NCBI GenBank assembly: GCA_947460255.1
Contig: CANHIS010000013.1
Span: forward strand, 1-57,509
Direction of reading: 5' to 3'
DNA from: Bacteroidota bacterium
Lineage (GTDB): Bacteria > Bacteroidota > Bacteroidia > M30B66
Length of the DNA: 57,509 nucleotides
The notes beneath the pieces were generated by a model. It made no database searches. It was not told the origin of the DNA and saw nothing but the letters and a program-made list of their open reading frames with translations. The position numbers and the translations under genes are program-made. Shown piece by piece: positions 35,519 through 43,682 of this stretch (position 1 is the stretch's first letter; each line of letters starts with the position of its first letter).

Positions 35519-35863
35519 TCAACGTACTTGCTGAACTTGCCTTTTACTGATATCTGCCAAAGCGTCTTCATATATCTTTTGAAGACGCTTTGTGTTTATT
35601 GAATAGTAATTGAGGGATTCTAGAAATTGTTTTCGGTCGGTTTTGAAATCTTTCATGATTTGCTCATAAAAGAATTCTTGTTTAAATCTTGCTGCATCTG
35701 GCTTGGAAATACTGTAATTGTAGGCTGCATCAACAATCGATATTTCAACCAATATATCAGTCATTACTGAATCTGGAAGAATTCCTTCAGGTGTTGACTC
35801 CCTTCCTCCGCAGGAAGAAAATAACGTGGTGAAAAGCACAAAAAACAGAAGACAAAATCTCAT
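35519..35863 (-). CDS. DUF4296 lipoprotein
   Basis: 114 residues. The signal sequence ends in LFSSC, making Cys18 the probable lipid site. The mature part has the DUF4296 pattern: PDSVMTDILVEISIVDAAYNY, a helical middle, and a C-terminal segment with YYSINTKRLQKIYEDALADI. It is probably a small envelope helical protein of unknown role found in Bacteroidota. Its ATG overlaps the pyrC stop (ATGA), making it the last gene of the GNAT-lysine-pyrimidine operon. Confidence 0.75.
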   Translation of the reverse strand: MRFCLLFFVLFTTLFSSCGGRESTPEGILPDSVMTDILVEISIVDAAYNYSISKPDAARFKQEFFYEQIMKDFKTDRKQFLESLNYYSINTKRLQKIYEDALADISKRQVQQVR

Positions 35864-37212
35864 CGGTTAAACATTAAACGCATTCCACGGGAACTTTCAT
35901 CAAAGATACCATTGTCGTAAACCAAATTGCCATTAATAAATGTCTTTTCCACTTTGGCTTTAAAAGTTGTGCCCATAAAAGGCGACCAACCACATTTCGA
36001 CAGAATTGAATCTTCAGTAACGATTTGTGGATCGTCGGGATTTACAAGCACTAAATCGGCAAAATAGCCTTCACGCAGGTAGCCTCTCCGATCTATTGAA
36101 AACAAATCGGCCACTTTGTGTGCATATCTTGAAACAATAAATTCGGGTGTAAAAATCCCTTGAAAAGCCATTTCAAATAAGGCTTGCATGGCATGTTGAG
36201 CGAGTGGTCCACCCGATGGAGCGGTTAAATAAGGATTCTTTTTTTCGGCAATTGTATGCGGTGCATGATCGGTTGCTAAAACATCAATTCGCCCGTCTAT
36301 CAGAGCTTGTCTTACGGCATCTCGATCTGCTATAGATTTAATTGCAGGATTCCATTTGATATAATTCCCTTTTGTTAAGTAATCTCCCTCAGAAAACCAC
36401 AAATGGTGAACACAGGCTTCTGCGGTAACTTTCTTTTCCGACAAGGGAATATCGTTCCTAAAAAGCTCTGTTTCTCTAGCGGTTGAGATGTGAAGGATAT
36501 GCAATCTTGTTCCAAATTTTTCGGCCATTTCAATTGCACGCGACGAAGAGCGGTAACAAGCTTCAGTATTACGAATTACAGGGTGCATTTGTACCGGAAT
36601 ATCATCACCGTATGTTTCTTGTAGATGCTTCAGATTCTGCTTGATCAAAGGGTCGTCTTCGCAATGACTAGCAATAAGCAATTTTACTTCCCTGAAGATA
36701 TTTTCGAGAGAAGAAGGATTATCAACCACTAGATTTCCAGTGCTAGAACCCATAAAGATTTTAGCTCCACAAACTGATGTAGGATCAGTTTTTACTAATT
36801 GATCGAGATTGTCGTTCGCGATACCTATATAAAAACTGTAATTCGCAAGTGATTTTTCGGCAGCTATTACATATTTATCAGCCAATAACTGTTGGGATAT
36901 TGCAGCAGGAACAGTATTTGGCATTTCCATAAAACTGGTGATTCCACCTGCCACTGCAGATTTCGGCTCGGTATACAAATCACCTTTGTTTGTTAAACCA
37001 GGCTCACGAAAATGCACTTGATCATCAATAAAACCGGGAATCAACCATTTACCTTTTGCATCGATAACAGTATAATTCTTAAGGTTTTCCTCTGCAGAAG
37101 CAGGCCCTTCGTAAATCTTTTCGATGAATTGGCCTTTCAATTTGATGCATCCACGAAAGCGCTTTTCTTCGTTGATGATGGTGGCATTGTGAATGAAGTA
37201 TCCAGATGACAT
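35860..37212 (-). CDS. pyrC: dihydroorotase, amidohydrolase type
   Basis: A 450-residue amidohydrolase that closes carbamoyl-aspartate to dihydroorotate. The first metal motif reads DDQVHFREPG: Gln65 stands where other dihydroorotases have the first zinc His of HxH, and His67 is kept. The other metal and substrate residues are present: Lys151 (CGAKIFMG, carboxylated in relatives), His183 (ASHCED), His241 (LHILHIST) and Asp315 (ATDHAPHT). I recall the DDQVHFREPG form in other Bacteroidota, so it is probably a lineage trait rather than decay. It is 11 nt behind aspartate kinase. Confidence 0.9.
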   Translation of the reverse strand: MSSGYFIHNATIINEEKRFRGCIKLKGQFIEKIYEGPASAEENLKNYTVIDAKGKWLIPGFIDDQVHFREPGLTNKGDLYTEPKSAVAGGITSFMEMPNTVPAAISQQLLADKYVIAAEKSLANYSFYIGIANDNLDQLVKTDPTSVCGAKIFMGSSTGNLVVDNPSSLENIFREVKLLIASHCEDDPLIKQNLKHLQETYGDDIPVQMHPVIRNTEACYRSSSRAIEMAEKFGTRLHILHISTARETELFRNDIPLSEKKVTAEACVHHLWFSEGDYLTKGNYIKWNPAIKSIADRDAVRQALIDGRIDVLATDHAPHTIAEKKNPYLTAPSGGPLAQHAMQALFEMAFQGIFTPEFIVSRYAHKVADLFSIDRRGYLREGYFADLVLVNPDDPQIVTEDSILSKCGWSPFMGTTFKAKVEKTFINGNLVYDNGIFDESSRGMRLMFNR

Positions 37213-37223
37213 ATTGATGGGTT

Positions 37224-38498
37224 TTATGAATTGATGTTTGTGGTAACCATTTGAAGTGTATTTCGGCTTCTTTGCTCGACCAAGACTTGCCTATTGTTGC
37301 TGAGTTTTTTAGATAGTTCCTCGGTATAATTTCTGATCGTAATCAATTCGCAATCTGCGTTGTAAAGGACTTTATATCGTTGACTCAACACATCGATAAA
37401 TTCTTTCAATTTTCCATTGCTTTCGTTTACACACAAGGAGAACTTAAGCGCTGAATTTTGCATAAGGTTCACTTTAATTCTTCTTTCTGAAAGCTGCTCA
37501 AAAATATCGCGAATATTTTCCTCAATGATAAATGAAAAATCACGTGGTGAAATGGAGATTAATACCTGATTTTTCTTGAAGATGAAAGTAGGGATGGTAT
37601 TTTTAAAATCGTCTTTACCAATTACAGTTCCAGGTAAATCGGGGTGTAAAAATGATTTTACACGTAGCGGAATATTCTTATTTTGTAAAGGTTTCAGTGT
37701 CTTGGGATGAATAACTGTGGCTCCGAAGTATGCCAATTCTATTGCATCATAATATGATATCTCATTAAGCAATACAGCTTCTGGAAACTCTTTGGGGTCT
37801 GCGTTGAGCACACCAGGAACATCCTTCCAAATAATTACTTCTTCGGCATTTAGACAATGTGCAAAAATTGCCGCTGAATAATCTGAACCTTCTCTTCCAA
37901 GTGTGGTTGTAAAATTGTCTGACGTTCCACCAATAAAACCTTGAGTTAAGATGCATGCACCCGGATTATTGAGCTGTAGATCATGCCATGCGGCTGTAAT
38001 TTTATTCGCGGAAAATTCCCAATCCACATTGCCTTCTCGAAAAGTTTCATCGGTTCTAATTAAATCTCTTGCGTCGAGCCACTGCACTGGAATTCCTATA
38101 TGATTTAAATAAGCTGCAACGATCCTAGTACTTAACATTTCTCCAGCAGAAACGATTTGATCGTATTCGTAGTCGTATGCTTTAATCTGCTCCTCCTCTA
38201 CTGCCCAATACAGTTCAGCAAAGATGTTTTCTAAGTCATCAAAAACAGGATCATTTTTAGGAACAAGTGATGCAGCAATTTCAAAATGCTTTTGTTTGAG
38301 TGTTTCAATTAATTGATGTAAATCATCGTTCTTCTGGTAATAAGAATTACAGATTTCCTCTAATGCATTGGTAACTTTACCCATTGCAGAAACAACGATA
38401 AATGGCGAATCATTCAAATTGGCAGAAACAATCGCAGCAACATTTCTTACACCTTCTGCATCTTTTACAGATGCACCTCCGAATTTAAATACTTTCAT
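37224..38498 (-). CDS. aspartate kinase
   Basis: 424 residues beginning with MKVFKFGGASVKD (KFGGxSV phosphate loop). TLGREGSDYSAA marks the aspartate/ATP site, and the IKRKN-like linker leads to C-terminal ACT domains (about 300-415), which in relatives bind lysine or threonine. It phosphorylates aspartate in the route to lysine, threonine, methionine and diaminopimelate; dapB, a later step, is near the other end of the window. The ATG overlaps the GNAT gene stop (ATGA). No second (homoserine dehydrogenase) domain is fused. Confidence 0.92.
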   Translation of the reverse strand: MKVFKFGGASVKDAEGVRNVAAIVSANLNDSPFIVVSAMGKVTNALEEICNSYYQKNDDLHQLIETLKQKHFEIAASLVPKNDPVFDDLENIFAELYWAVEEEQIKAYDYEYDQIVSAGEMLSTRIVAAYLNHIGIPVQWLDARDLIRTDETFREGNVDWEFSANKITAAWHDLQLNNPGACILTQGFIGGTSDNFTTTLGREGSDYSAAIFAHCLNAEEVIIWKDVPGVLNADPKEFPEAVLLNEISYYDAIELAYFGATVIHPKTLKPLQNKNIPLRVKSFLHPDLPGTVIGKDDFKNTIPTFIFKKNQVLISISPRDFSFIIEENIRDIFEQLSERRIKVNLMQNSALKFSLCVNESNGKLKEFIDVLSQRYKVLYNADCELITIRNYTEELSKKLSNNRQVLVEQRSRNTLQMVTTNINS

Positions 38499-38974
38499 GC
38501 TTCGAATTCAATTAGCTCTAACTGCTCTCTAGTAAATTTACAATTGATCCAAGTTGGATCGAGTGTAGCTTGAAAATGCTTATAAAAATTGATTGCTGGC
38601 TCGTTCCAATCTAATACCTGCCATTCTAATCGGCCGGCATTTTGGTCTTTTGCGAATTGAATTGAGCGTTTAAATAGTTTGCTTCCAATTCCTTGGGATC
38701 GATATTTCTCAGTTACAACGATATCTTCTAGAAAAATACATTTTCCTTTCCAAGTTGAATACTTCGTGTAAAGCAGTGCTATTCCAATTACTTCCTTGTT
38801 GATTTTCGCAACAAAACATGTAAAGATTTTATTCTGCCCGAAGCCATCATTCAAAAGAATTTCAGGTGTGATAACCATTTCTTCTGGGGCTCTTTCGAAA
38901 GTTGCTAATTCAAAAATCAAGCGATGAATGTCGTTTACATCAGAGGGAACTGCTTCGGTGATTTCGATTGTCAT
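38495..38974 (-). CDS. GNAT-family N-acetyltransferase
   Basis: 159 residues from the ATG at 38974, which starts at the fold's first strand (MTIEITEAVPSDVNDIHRLI). Motif A, the acetyl-CoA pyrophosphate loop, is VVTEKYRSQGIGSKLFKRSIQFA, and motif B is LEWQVLDWNEPAINFYKHF. This resembles the spermidine/diamine N-acetyltransferase-like group, but the substrate is not certain. First gene of the operon GNAT-aspartate kinase-pyrC-DUF4296. A TATTTTCG element (38986-38979) ends 4 nt before its ATG, suggesting a leaderless message. An upstream in-frame ATG at 39004 lies before the promoter element and is rejected. Confidence 0.85.
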   Translation of the reverse strand: MTIEITEAVPSDVNDIHRLIFELATFERAPEEMVITPEILLNDGFGQNKIFTCFVAKINKEVIGIALLYTKYSTWKGKCIFLEDIVVTEKYRSQGIGSKLFKRSIQFAKDQNAGRLEWQVLDWNEPAINFYKHFQATLDPTWINCKFTREQLELIEFEA

Positions 38975-39042
38975 TTGGCGAAAATAGTGAACAGGCCCAT
39001 TCATTTTAGGCAGTGTTCATAAGAATTAAAAAATGGCAAAAA

Positions 39043-39070
39043 AAAAGGTGCAGAACAAGCTGCACCTTTT
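39043..39070. terminator. intrinsic terminator after the AT-hook protein gene
   Basis: AAAAGGTGCAG at 39043-39053 pairs perfectly with CTGCACCTTTT at 39060-39070 around a 6-nt loop. On the minus strand the stem is followed by a long T-run (39042 downward). It ends the AT-hook gene transcript and insulates the GNAT promoter. Confidence 0.85.
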
Positions 39071-39090
39071 AAATTTATAAGGAAATTTGA

Positions 39091-40383
39091 TTAAATCATA
39101 TAACCCGCGTCATTGGTTCCTAAGGCAGCCCAATATGCTTGTCTGTCTTTGTCTTTCCGACGACGAATAATTTTATTGTCGGCGTTTAATCCATTTAAAG
39201 CAGACTGAATTGCAGTTTTTGCAGAATCCTTTTCTTTACCTTTTAAGTTAAATTCCTTAATACCTGCAGAAACCATTTCGTCTGTATTTAAGAATTTACC
39301 TTCTTTTGTAAGGAATACTACAATGAATTCTCGGTAATGCTCTTTTTTAGGAAGGGTTGACTCGGCGGCCTTAACCACTTTAGCTGCTTTCACAACCATA
39401 GCTGGTTTAACTGCTTTTGCTTTTACTTCTTTAACAGCTTTAACCTTTTTCTCTGCCTTCGGTTTAGCAACCTTTACTGCTTTAGGCGCTTTTGCGGGCT
39501 TAGCCACTTTAGCAGGTTTTGCAACCTTAACTTTAGCAGGCACAGAAACCTTTGCCACCGCAGCTTTTGAAGACGCGCCAGAAACCGCTTTCGGCTTTCT
39601 TCCTCGCTTACCAGCTACTTTCGACACCGCTGCTACAGCAACAGCTGTTGTTTTGGGTTTACGGCCTCTTTTCGCACCTGTTGACTTAACGGCAGGTGCA
39701 ACATTAGCAGCTGTATTTGAAACAGCTTTAGGCTTACGACCTCTTTTGGCGCCAGTTGCTTTTACTACTGGAGTTGCAGATGAAGCGGCTTTGGGTTTAC
39801 GACCTCTCTTTGCGCCAGTTGCTTTTACTACTGGAGTTGCAGATGAAGCGGCTTTTGGCTTACGACCTCTTTTTGCGCCAGTTGCTTTTACTACTGGAGT
39901 TGCAGATGCAACTACTTTGGGTTTACGCCCTCTCTTTGCGCCAGTTGCTTTTACTACTGGAGTTGCAGCTGAAGCGGCTTTGGGTTTACGACCTCTTTTC
40001 TTAGGCTCAGAAGCCAAAGGAGCCGTTTTGATTTTTGCTGGACGCCCTCGTCTTTTAGGCTCCGTGATAGTTGCAGCATTCGAATCTGCTTTTGCAGCAG
40101 CTGGTTTGCGGCCACGTTTTTTTCCTGTTACTGGTTTTTCCGATTTTTCTTTTTTCGGTCTACCGCGTTTCTTTGCTGGATTTGCCGCAGCAACTTCAGT
40201 GAAATCTTCAATTGCAGATTTAATTGCAGAAGGTTTTCTTCCACGTTTACTAGGAGTGCTGCCTATTTTTGAAAGAATTGTTTTGATATTTCTAACTCTT
40301 TCTTCTGCAGCTGCTAACTCCTGAGCGTAAAATGAACTTAATTCGCCCATTTCATCCGCAGAAAATGCGATGCTTTTTGCCAT
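39091..40383 (-). CDS. AT-hook/histone H1-like DNA-binding protein with repeat array
   Basis: 430 residues of very low complexity. A helical N-terminus (1-45, AEERVRNIKTIL) is followed by eleven AT-hook-like cores (KRGRKP or KRGRPK) between about residues 45 and 250, each core expected to enter the minor groove of AT-rich DNA. A Lys-Ala-Val-Pro run like the tail of histone H1 follows (about 255-330). The C-terminal ~85 residues look like a compact winged-helix-like domain (EHYREFIVVFLTKEGKFLNTDEM). A nucleoid-organising protein is inferred. Four AT-hook units are almost identical at DNA level. A TACATTCG element lies 21 nt upstream of the start. Confidence 0.8.
   Translation of the reverse strand: MAKSIAFSADEMGELSSFYAQELAAAEERVRNIKTILSKIGSTPSKRGRKPSAIKSAIEDFTEVAAANPAKKRGRPKKEKSEKPVTGKKRGRKPAAAKADSNAATITEPKRRGRPAKIKTAPLASEPKKRGRKPKAASAATPVVKATGAKRGRKPKVVASATPVVKATGAKRGRKPKAASSATPVVKATGAKRGRKPKAASSATPVVKATGAKRGRKPKAVSNTAANVAPAVKSTGAKRGRKPKTTAVAVAAVSKVAGKRGRKPKAVSGASSKAAVAKVSVPAKVKVAKPAKVAKPAKAPKAVKVAKPKAEKKVKAVKEVKAKAVKPAMVVKAAKVVKAAESTLPKKEHYREFIVVFLTKEGKFLNTDEMVSAGIKEFNLKGKEKDSAKTAIQSALNGLNADNKIIRRRKDKDRQAYWAALGTNDAGYMI
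39749..40000 (-). repeat. 63-bp tandem repeat, four copies, in the AT-hook gene
   Basis: The bases GCGCCAGTTGCTTTTACTAC recur at 39749, 39812, 39875 and 39938, exactly 63 bp apart. Each unit encodes 21 residues (one KRGRKPK core plus a SATPVVKATGA-type linker). The copies differ by only a few bases, which indicates recent duplication or gene conversion. The number of units is likely to vary between strains. Confidence 0.9.
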
Positions 40384-41210
40384 GATTTTTATTTATTTAT
40401 TGAGCGAATGTAATACATATTATTTAATATTAAATACTTTAATGTAAGAAAATAATTACAATTAATTTAGAATTAAACATTATATTACTGATAATCAGTT
40501 TTTTATATTTATAAATACATTTGTCATTTGATATAAATAGGATGTTTGAAATATGTGCATTTGTATCAAAAAAGCTATTTGTATAAATTACATCATCCTG
40601 AAAACTAGTAATCTCTGATTTCTTATGCAATTACCTAATTGAATAATCTGTAATTGAAACACATCTTTGATTTTAACCAATCTCAACATGCAGTAATAAG
40701 TCATAAACTGCTCATTATATGATTTTAACAATGACTAATGTAATTTTTTAATTTAATCCATTCAGTTGAAAATGAAATAATTTTTCACTCGTTAAAATCC
40801 TGATTACGCTATTTTTAAGTTTCGTGATAAAATGAAAAATAGAATGATGTGAACTTCAAGAAACAATCAAAAATGGAATGAGGTTCACAAATCAATTTGT
40901 CTTTTGTAGTATTTCCTTATTTATCGATCCAATAAATTGGTAATGGTGGATTAAATCACAAAAGAACAATCTCGCTATATGATTTAGTTTTATCAGAATC
41001 AAATGAAGATTGAGCTTATGAACAAAAAGATTTATACAAAGTTCTGACTGAACCAGAACTTTATTGGCTAAAATGAAATCTTAACTTTAAAAACCAAATG
41101 ATATAAGATCAAAAAACTTGAAATGATGGCTTAATCGCTTTTTGTGTTCTTTGGAATAAAAATGTATTGCTATAATCCGAAACAACAAAATCTGTTTGCT
41201 GTAATTATTA
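40384..41210. other. 827-bp AT-rich non-coding region
   Basis: No frame longer than about 63 codons, and none with recognisable protein character. Contents seen: the AT-hook gene promoter element TACATTCG on the minus strand (40412-40405); the palindrome ACTGAT-A-ATCAGT followed by six T's (40487-40499); and AGTTCTG-N7-CAGAACT (41040-41060). Very AT-rich tracts fill the rest, which could themselves be targets of the neighbouring AT-hook protein. No decayed gene was recognised. Confidence 0.5.
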
Positions 41211-42374
41211 TTACAAATCAGCAGTTACATTTCTTCGATACAAAATCGTATTAAACTTTTCATTTACAATGGCTACCTTTTTGAAATAGTACTTCAAAAT
41301 TGTGATGAAATCTTTGTTTTGTAAAGCCATTTCTATTGCGCCTTCTTGACACATTCCAACTCCGTGACCATAGCCTTTTCCAGTAAAAAGAACTGAATCA
41401 TTCAAGCACTCTATATCAAACCAAGCTGAACGCAACGAGAAAAGTGAACGCATTTTAACTGCTGATACAACAAGGTTTCCAAATGCAAACTCATTGGGTC
41501 TTTCGCCCGTGTGACAGAACTGAATAAATTGGCATAATGAATCGCGATCAATTACATTGTTTGTGATTCCAATAGTCGAATTGAATTGGTTATTCGAGAT
41601 TTTCTTTTCCCATGTTGCATGTTTACCATTTAGACAAAAAGAATCCAAGGTTATTTCACAAACAGAAATATCGTTCTTCCATACAGCTTTTGCTGAAGCA
41701 GTCATTCCACCACAATTCGAATGAAAAACAGCTTCTGCATAGCCATTCAAATCTGGATTTTTTAATACAATGCCATCGGTAGCCATAACAGCATCCAACC
41801 ATGGTTGATAATGACTATATCCTTTGTAAACTTGACAGTGTGTTTGGTCGCAAATACTAAAGCCATCCTTTGCATGTCGGCCTTCATAAAACTTCATATA
41901 TGTTCTTGAAACAACAGCCATGGCGTCGTAAAAGGATTTCGGCTTATTCATTCCTGCTTCTCCTTTTAGAACTCCGCACAAATAGTTTGATTCGTCGGTG
42001 ATATTGATCAATTTAATCTCTCCTTTAACTGAAGTTATTTCAAACGCTCCAGTGTAGGTCAATTCCTTCAAATCAGGATTGATACAATCGATTTTAATGA
42101 CTTGTTTATTTAACGGATCGAATTTCAATTTTTTAAACTTCCCTAGTCGCTGAATTCCAGCATCAAGAATTAAATCATTCCCAACAGCAGATATTGAAAA
42201 ATCCTGATTATTGAAAAATGTAAAACTTAAAAAATCTGCTTGAAGTGATAATTCACCAGCAGAATTCAACAAGCTTAATTTCTTTAATTCAGATGCTCTA
42301 AACAACCCAATTCTGAGCTGTTGGGCTTGAATTAAATTACAAAGCAAAATGAATACATATATAATGTATCTCAT
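41211..42374 (-). CDS. SpoIID/LytB-domain exported protein
   Basis: 387 residues with a signal peptide (MRYIIYVFILLCNLIQAQ). The SpoIID domain follows: YLCGVLKGEAGMNKPKSFYDAMAVVSRTY contains the catalytic Glu region, then HCQVYKGY and EAVFHSNCGGMTASAKAVW, with the C-terminal GKGYGHGVGMCQEGA signature. SpoIID enzymes are lytic transglycosylases that act on peptidoglycan strands lacking stem peptides; non-sporulating Bacteroidota also carry them. A cell-wall remodelling role is inferred. TAAATTTG ends 4 nt before the ATG, suggesting a leaderless message. It lies 67 nt downstream of the lpxB stop and probably has its own promoter. Confidence 0.88.
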   Translation of the reverse strand: MRYIIYVFILLCNLIQAQQLRIGLFRASELKKLSLLNSAGELSLQADFLSFTFFNNQDFSISAVGNDLILDAGIQRLGKFKKLKFDPLNKQVIKIDCINPDLKELTYTGAFEITSVKGEIKLINITDESNYLCGVLKGEAGMNKPKSFYDAMAVVSRTYMKFYEGRHAKDGFSICDQTHCQVYKGYSHYQPWLDAVMATDGIVLKNPDLNGYAEAVFHSNCGGMTASAKAVWKNDISVCEITLDSFCLNGKHATWEKKISNNQFNSTIGITNNVIDRDSLCQFIQFCHTGERPNEFAFGNLVVSAVKMRSLFSLRSAWFDIECLNDSVLFTGKGYGHGVGMCQEGAIEMALQNKDFITILKYYFKKVAIVNEKFNTILYRRNVTADL

Positions 42375-42378
42375 TCAA

Positions 42379-42386
42379 CAAATTTA
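42379..42386 (-). promoter_or_regulatory. -7 element abutting the SpoIID-like gene start
   Basis: The minus strand reads TAAATTTG, a full match to TAnnTTTG, followed by TTGA and the ATG. No TTG at 17-23 nt upstream. The distance again puts the expected start point at the ATG. Confidence 0.5.
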
Positions 42387-42441
42387 ACTCGTGTGATAAA
42401 TGCTTAAATGGATCTTGAATTAGCTTATCAACAGCACACGG

Positions 42442-43548
42442 TTAACTTAGCAATGAAATCATTTTTTCAGCAACTCTTGAAGAAGCGCCTTCTCCTCCTG
42501 ATATGGCTTGCAGATTCAACAAATTACTAAGAATTGATTTCCGTTCCTCAGTATTTTCGGTGATTTTAATCAGTTCTAATTCTAAACTCTTAGCCGTTAA
42601 TTGATCCTGAATAAGTTCCTTAACTGCAGGAAAATCTAAAATTAAATTAACCAACGAAATGTATTTTACCTTGATTAGTCTTTTTGCAATTTGATATGAA
42701 ATGTTTCCACCTTTATAGCAGACTACTAAAGGAACGCCAAACAAACCGGCTTCCAGCGTGGCGGTTCCAGATGTAACAGCTGCTGCTTTTGCATTTAATA
42801 ATAGCTGATATGTTTCACCAAAAACTACCTGAATAGGCTTTTCTCCTGCAATTTCCTGATAGAATTTAAAATCGTGTACCGAAACACCAGCTATAATTGG
42901 CTTCCATTCGGGATGTTTTGAAACTGCTTCCAACATAATAGGAAGCATTTTCTTAATCTCCTGCTTCCGGCTTCCAGGTAGCAGAGCAATAATATCTTGT
43001 CCTTCTGATTGATGATTCTTACGGAACTGGTCAACGTTCGGAATCTCCTTCATAGCATCCAACAAAGGATGGCCTTCAAAATGTGTTTCCATTCCGAACT
43101 TCTGGTAAAATTCTTTTTCAAATGGAAGTATTACAAACATTTCATCAACGTCGCGCTTAATTTGATGTACACGACTTTGTTTCCAAGCCCAAATCTGAGG
43201 TGATATATAGTAAAATGTTTTGATGCCCTTTGATTTTGTGAAGGTTGATATTCTGAGGTTAAAACCAGGATAATCAACTAAAATCACAACATCAGGCTCA
43301 AATTGTAAGATGTCTTTTTTACAGAAATCCAAATTCTTAAGGATCGTTGGAAGATTAGCAATGACTTCCACAAAACCCATAAATGCCAAATCGCGATAAT
43401 GCTTCACCAACGTGCCACCTATTGCTTGCATACGATCACCACCCCAAAATCGAAAATCTGCAGCAGTATCGCGAGACAACAATTCCTTCATCAAATTTGA
43501 TGCGTGCAAATCACCAGAAGCTTCTCCGGCTATGATGTAGTATTTCAT
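42442..43548 (-). CDS. lpxB: lipid-A-disaccharide synthase
   Basis: 368 residues of the GT19 family, joining UDP-2,3-diacylglucosamine and lipid X to form the lipid A disaccharide at the inner membrane face. The N-terminal YIIAGEASGDLHASNLMKELL is diagnostic. FWGGDRM, VDYPGFNLR, YYISPQIWAWKQSR and LLPGSRKQEI follow in the usual order, with SGTATLEAGLFGVP in the nucleotide-sugar site. Length and order are normal for the family. A weak TTTCTTTG element lies upstream. No other lipid A genes are close, although the LptF/G permease in the window acts later in the same pathway. Confidence 0.95.
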   Translation of the reverse strand: MKYYIIAGEASGDLHASNLMKELLSRDTAADFRFWGGDRMQAIGGTLVKHYRDLAFMGFVEVIANLPTILKNLDFCKKDILQFEPDVVILVDYPGFNLRISTFTKSKGIKTFYYISPQIWAWKQSRVHQIKRDVDEMFVILPFEKEFYQKFGMETHFEGHPLLDAMKEIPNVDQFRKNHQSEGQDIIALLPGSRKQEIKKMLPIMLEAVSKHPEWKPIIAGVSVHDFKFYQEIAGEKPIQVVFGETYQLLLNAKAAAVTSGTATLEAGLFGVPLVVCYKGGNISYQIAKRLIKVKYISLVNLILDFPAVKELIQDQLTAKSLELELIKITENTEERKSILSNLLNLQAISGGEGASSRVAEKMISLLS

Positions 43549-43646
43549 GGACGTTCAATTGCAAAGAAAATCAAACTAATCGATTGCACAATTTTACCAA
43601 CTCAAAATTCAACTTACACAATTCTTTTCACTACATGATTTTCCTT

Positions 43647-43677
43647 TTGGGCGTTGAATTGATTTGATGTACGTTTG
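43647..43677 (+). promoter_or_regulatory. promoter for the metallo-hydrolase gene (TTG-N20-TACGTTTG) near its ATG
   Basis: TTG at 43647-43649 (within TTTTG) and TACGTTTG at 43670-43677 are separated by 20 nt. Five bases (AAGTT) separate the final G from the ATG at 43683, so the message should have no or almost no leader. Confidence 0.6.
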
Positions 43678-43682
43678 AAGTT

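Noticed and set aside
39653-40324. A 223-codon open frame on the plus strand opposite the AT-hook gene
   Set aside because: It is the complement of the low-complexity repeat region; the repeat keeps several frames free of stops. It has no start signal, no promoter and no protein-like composition apart from the mirrored repeat.
40439-40630. A 63-codon open frame in the AT-rich spacer
   Set aside because: Composition simply follows the AT-rich DNA; no start signal, no recognisable domain.
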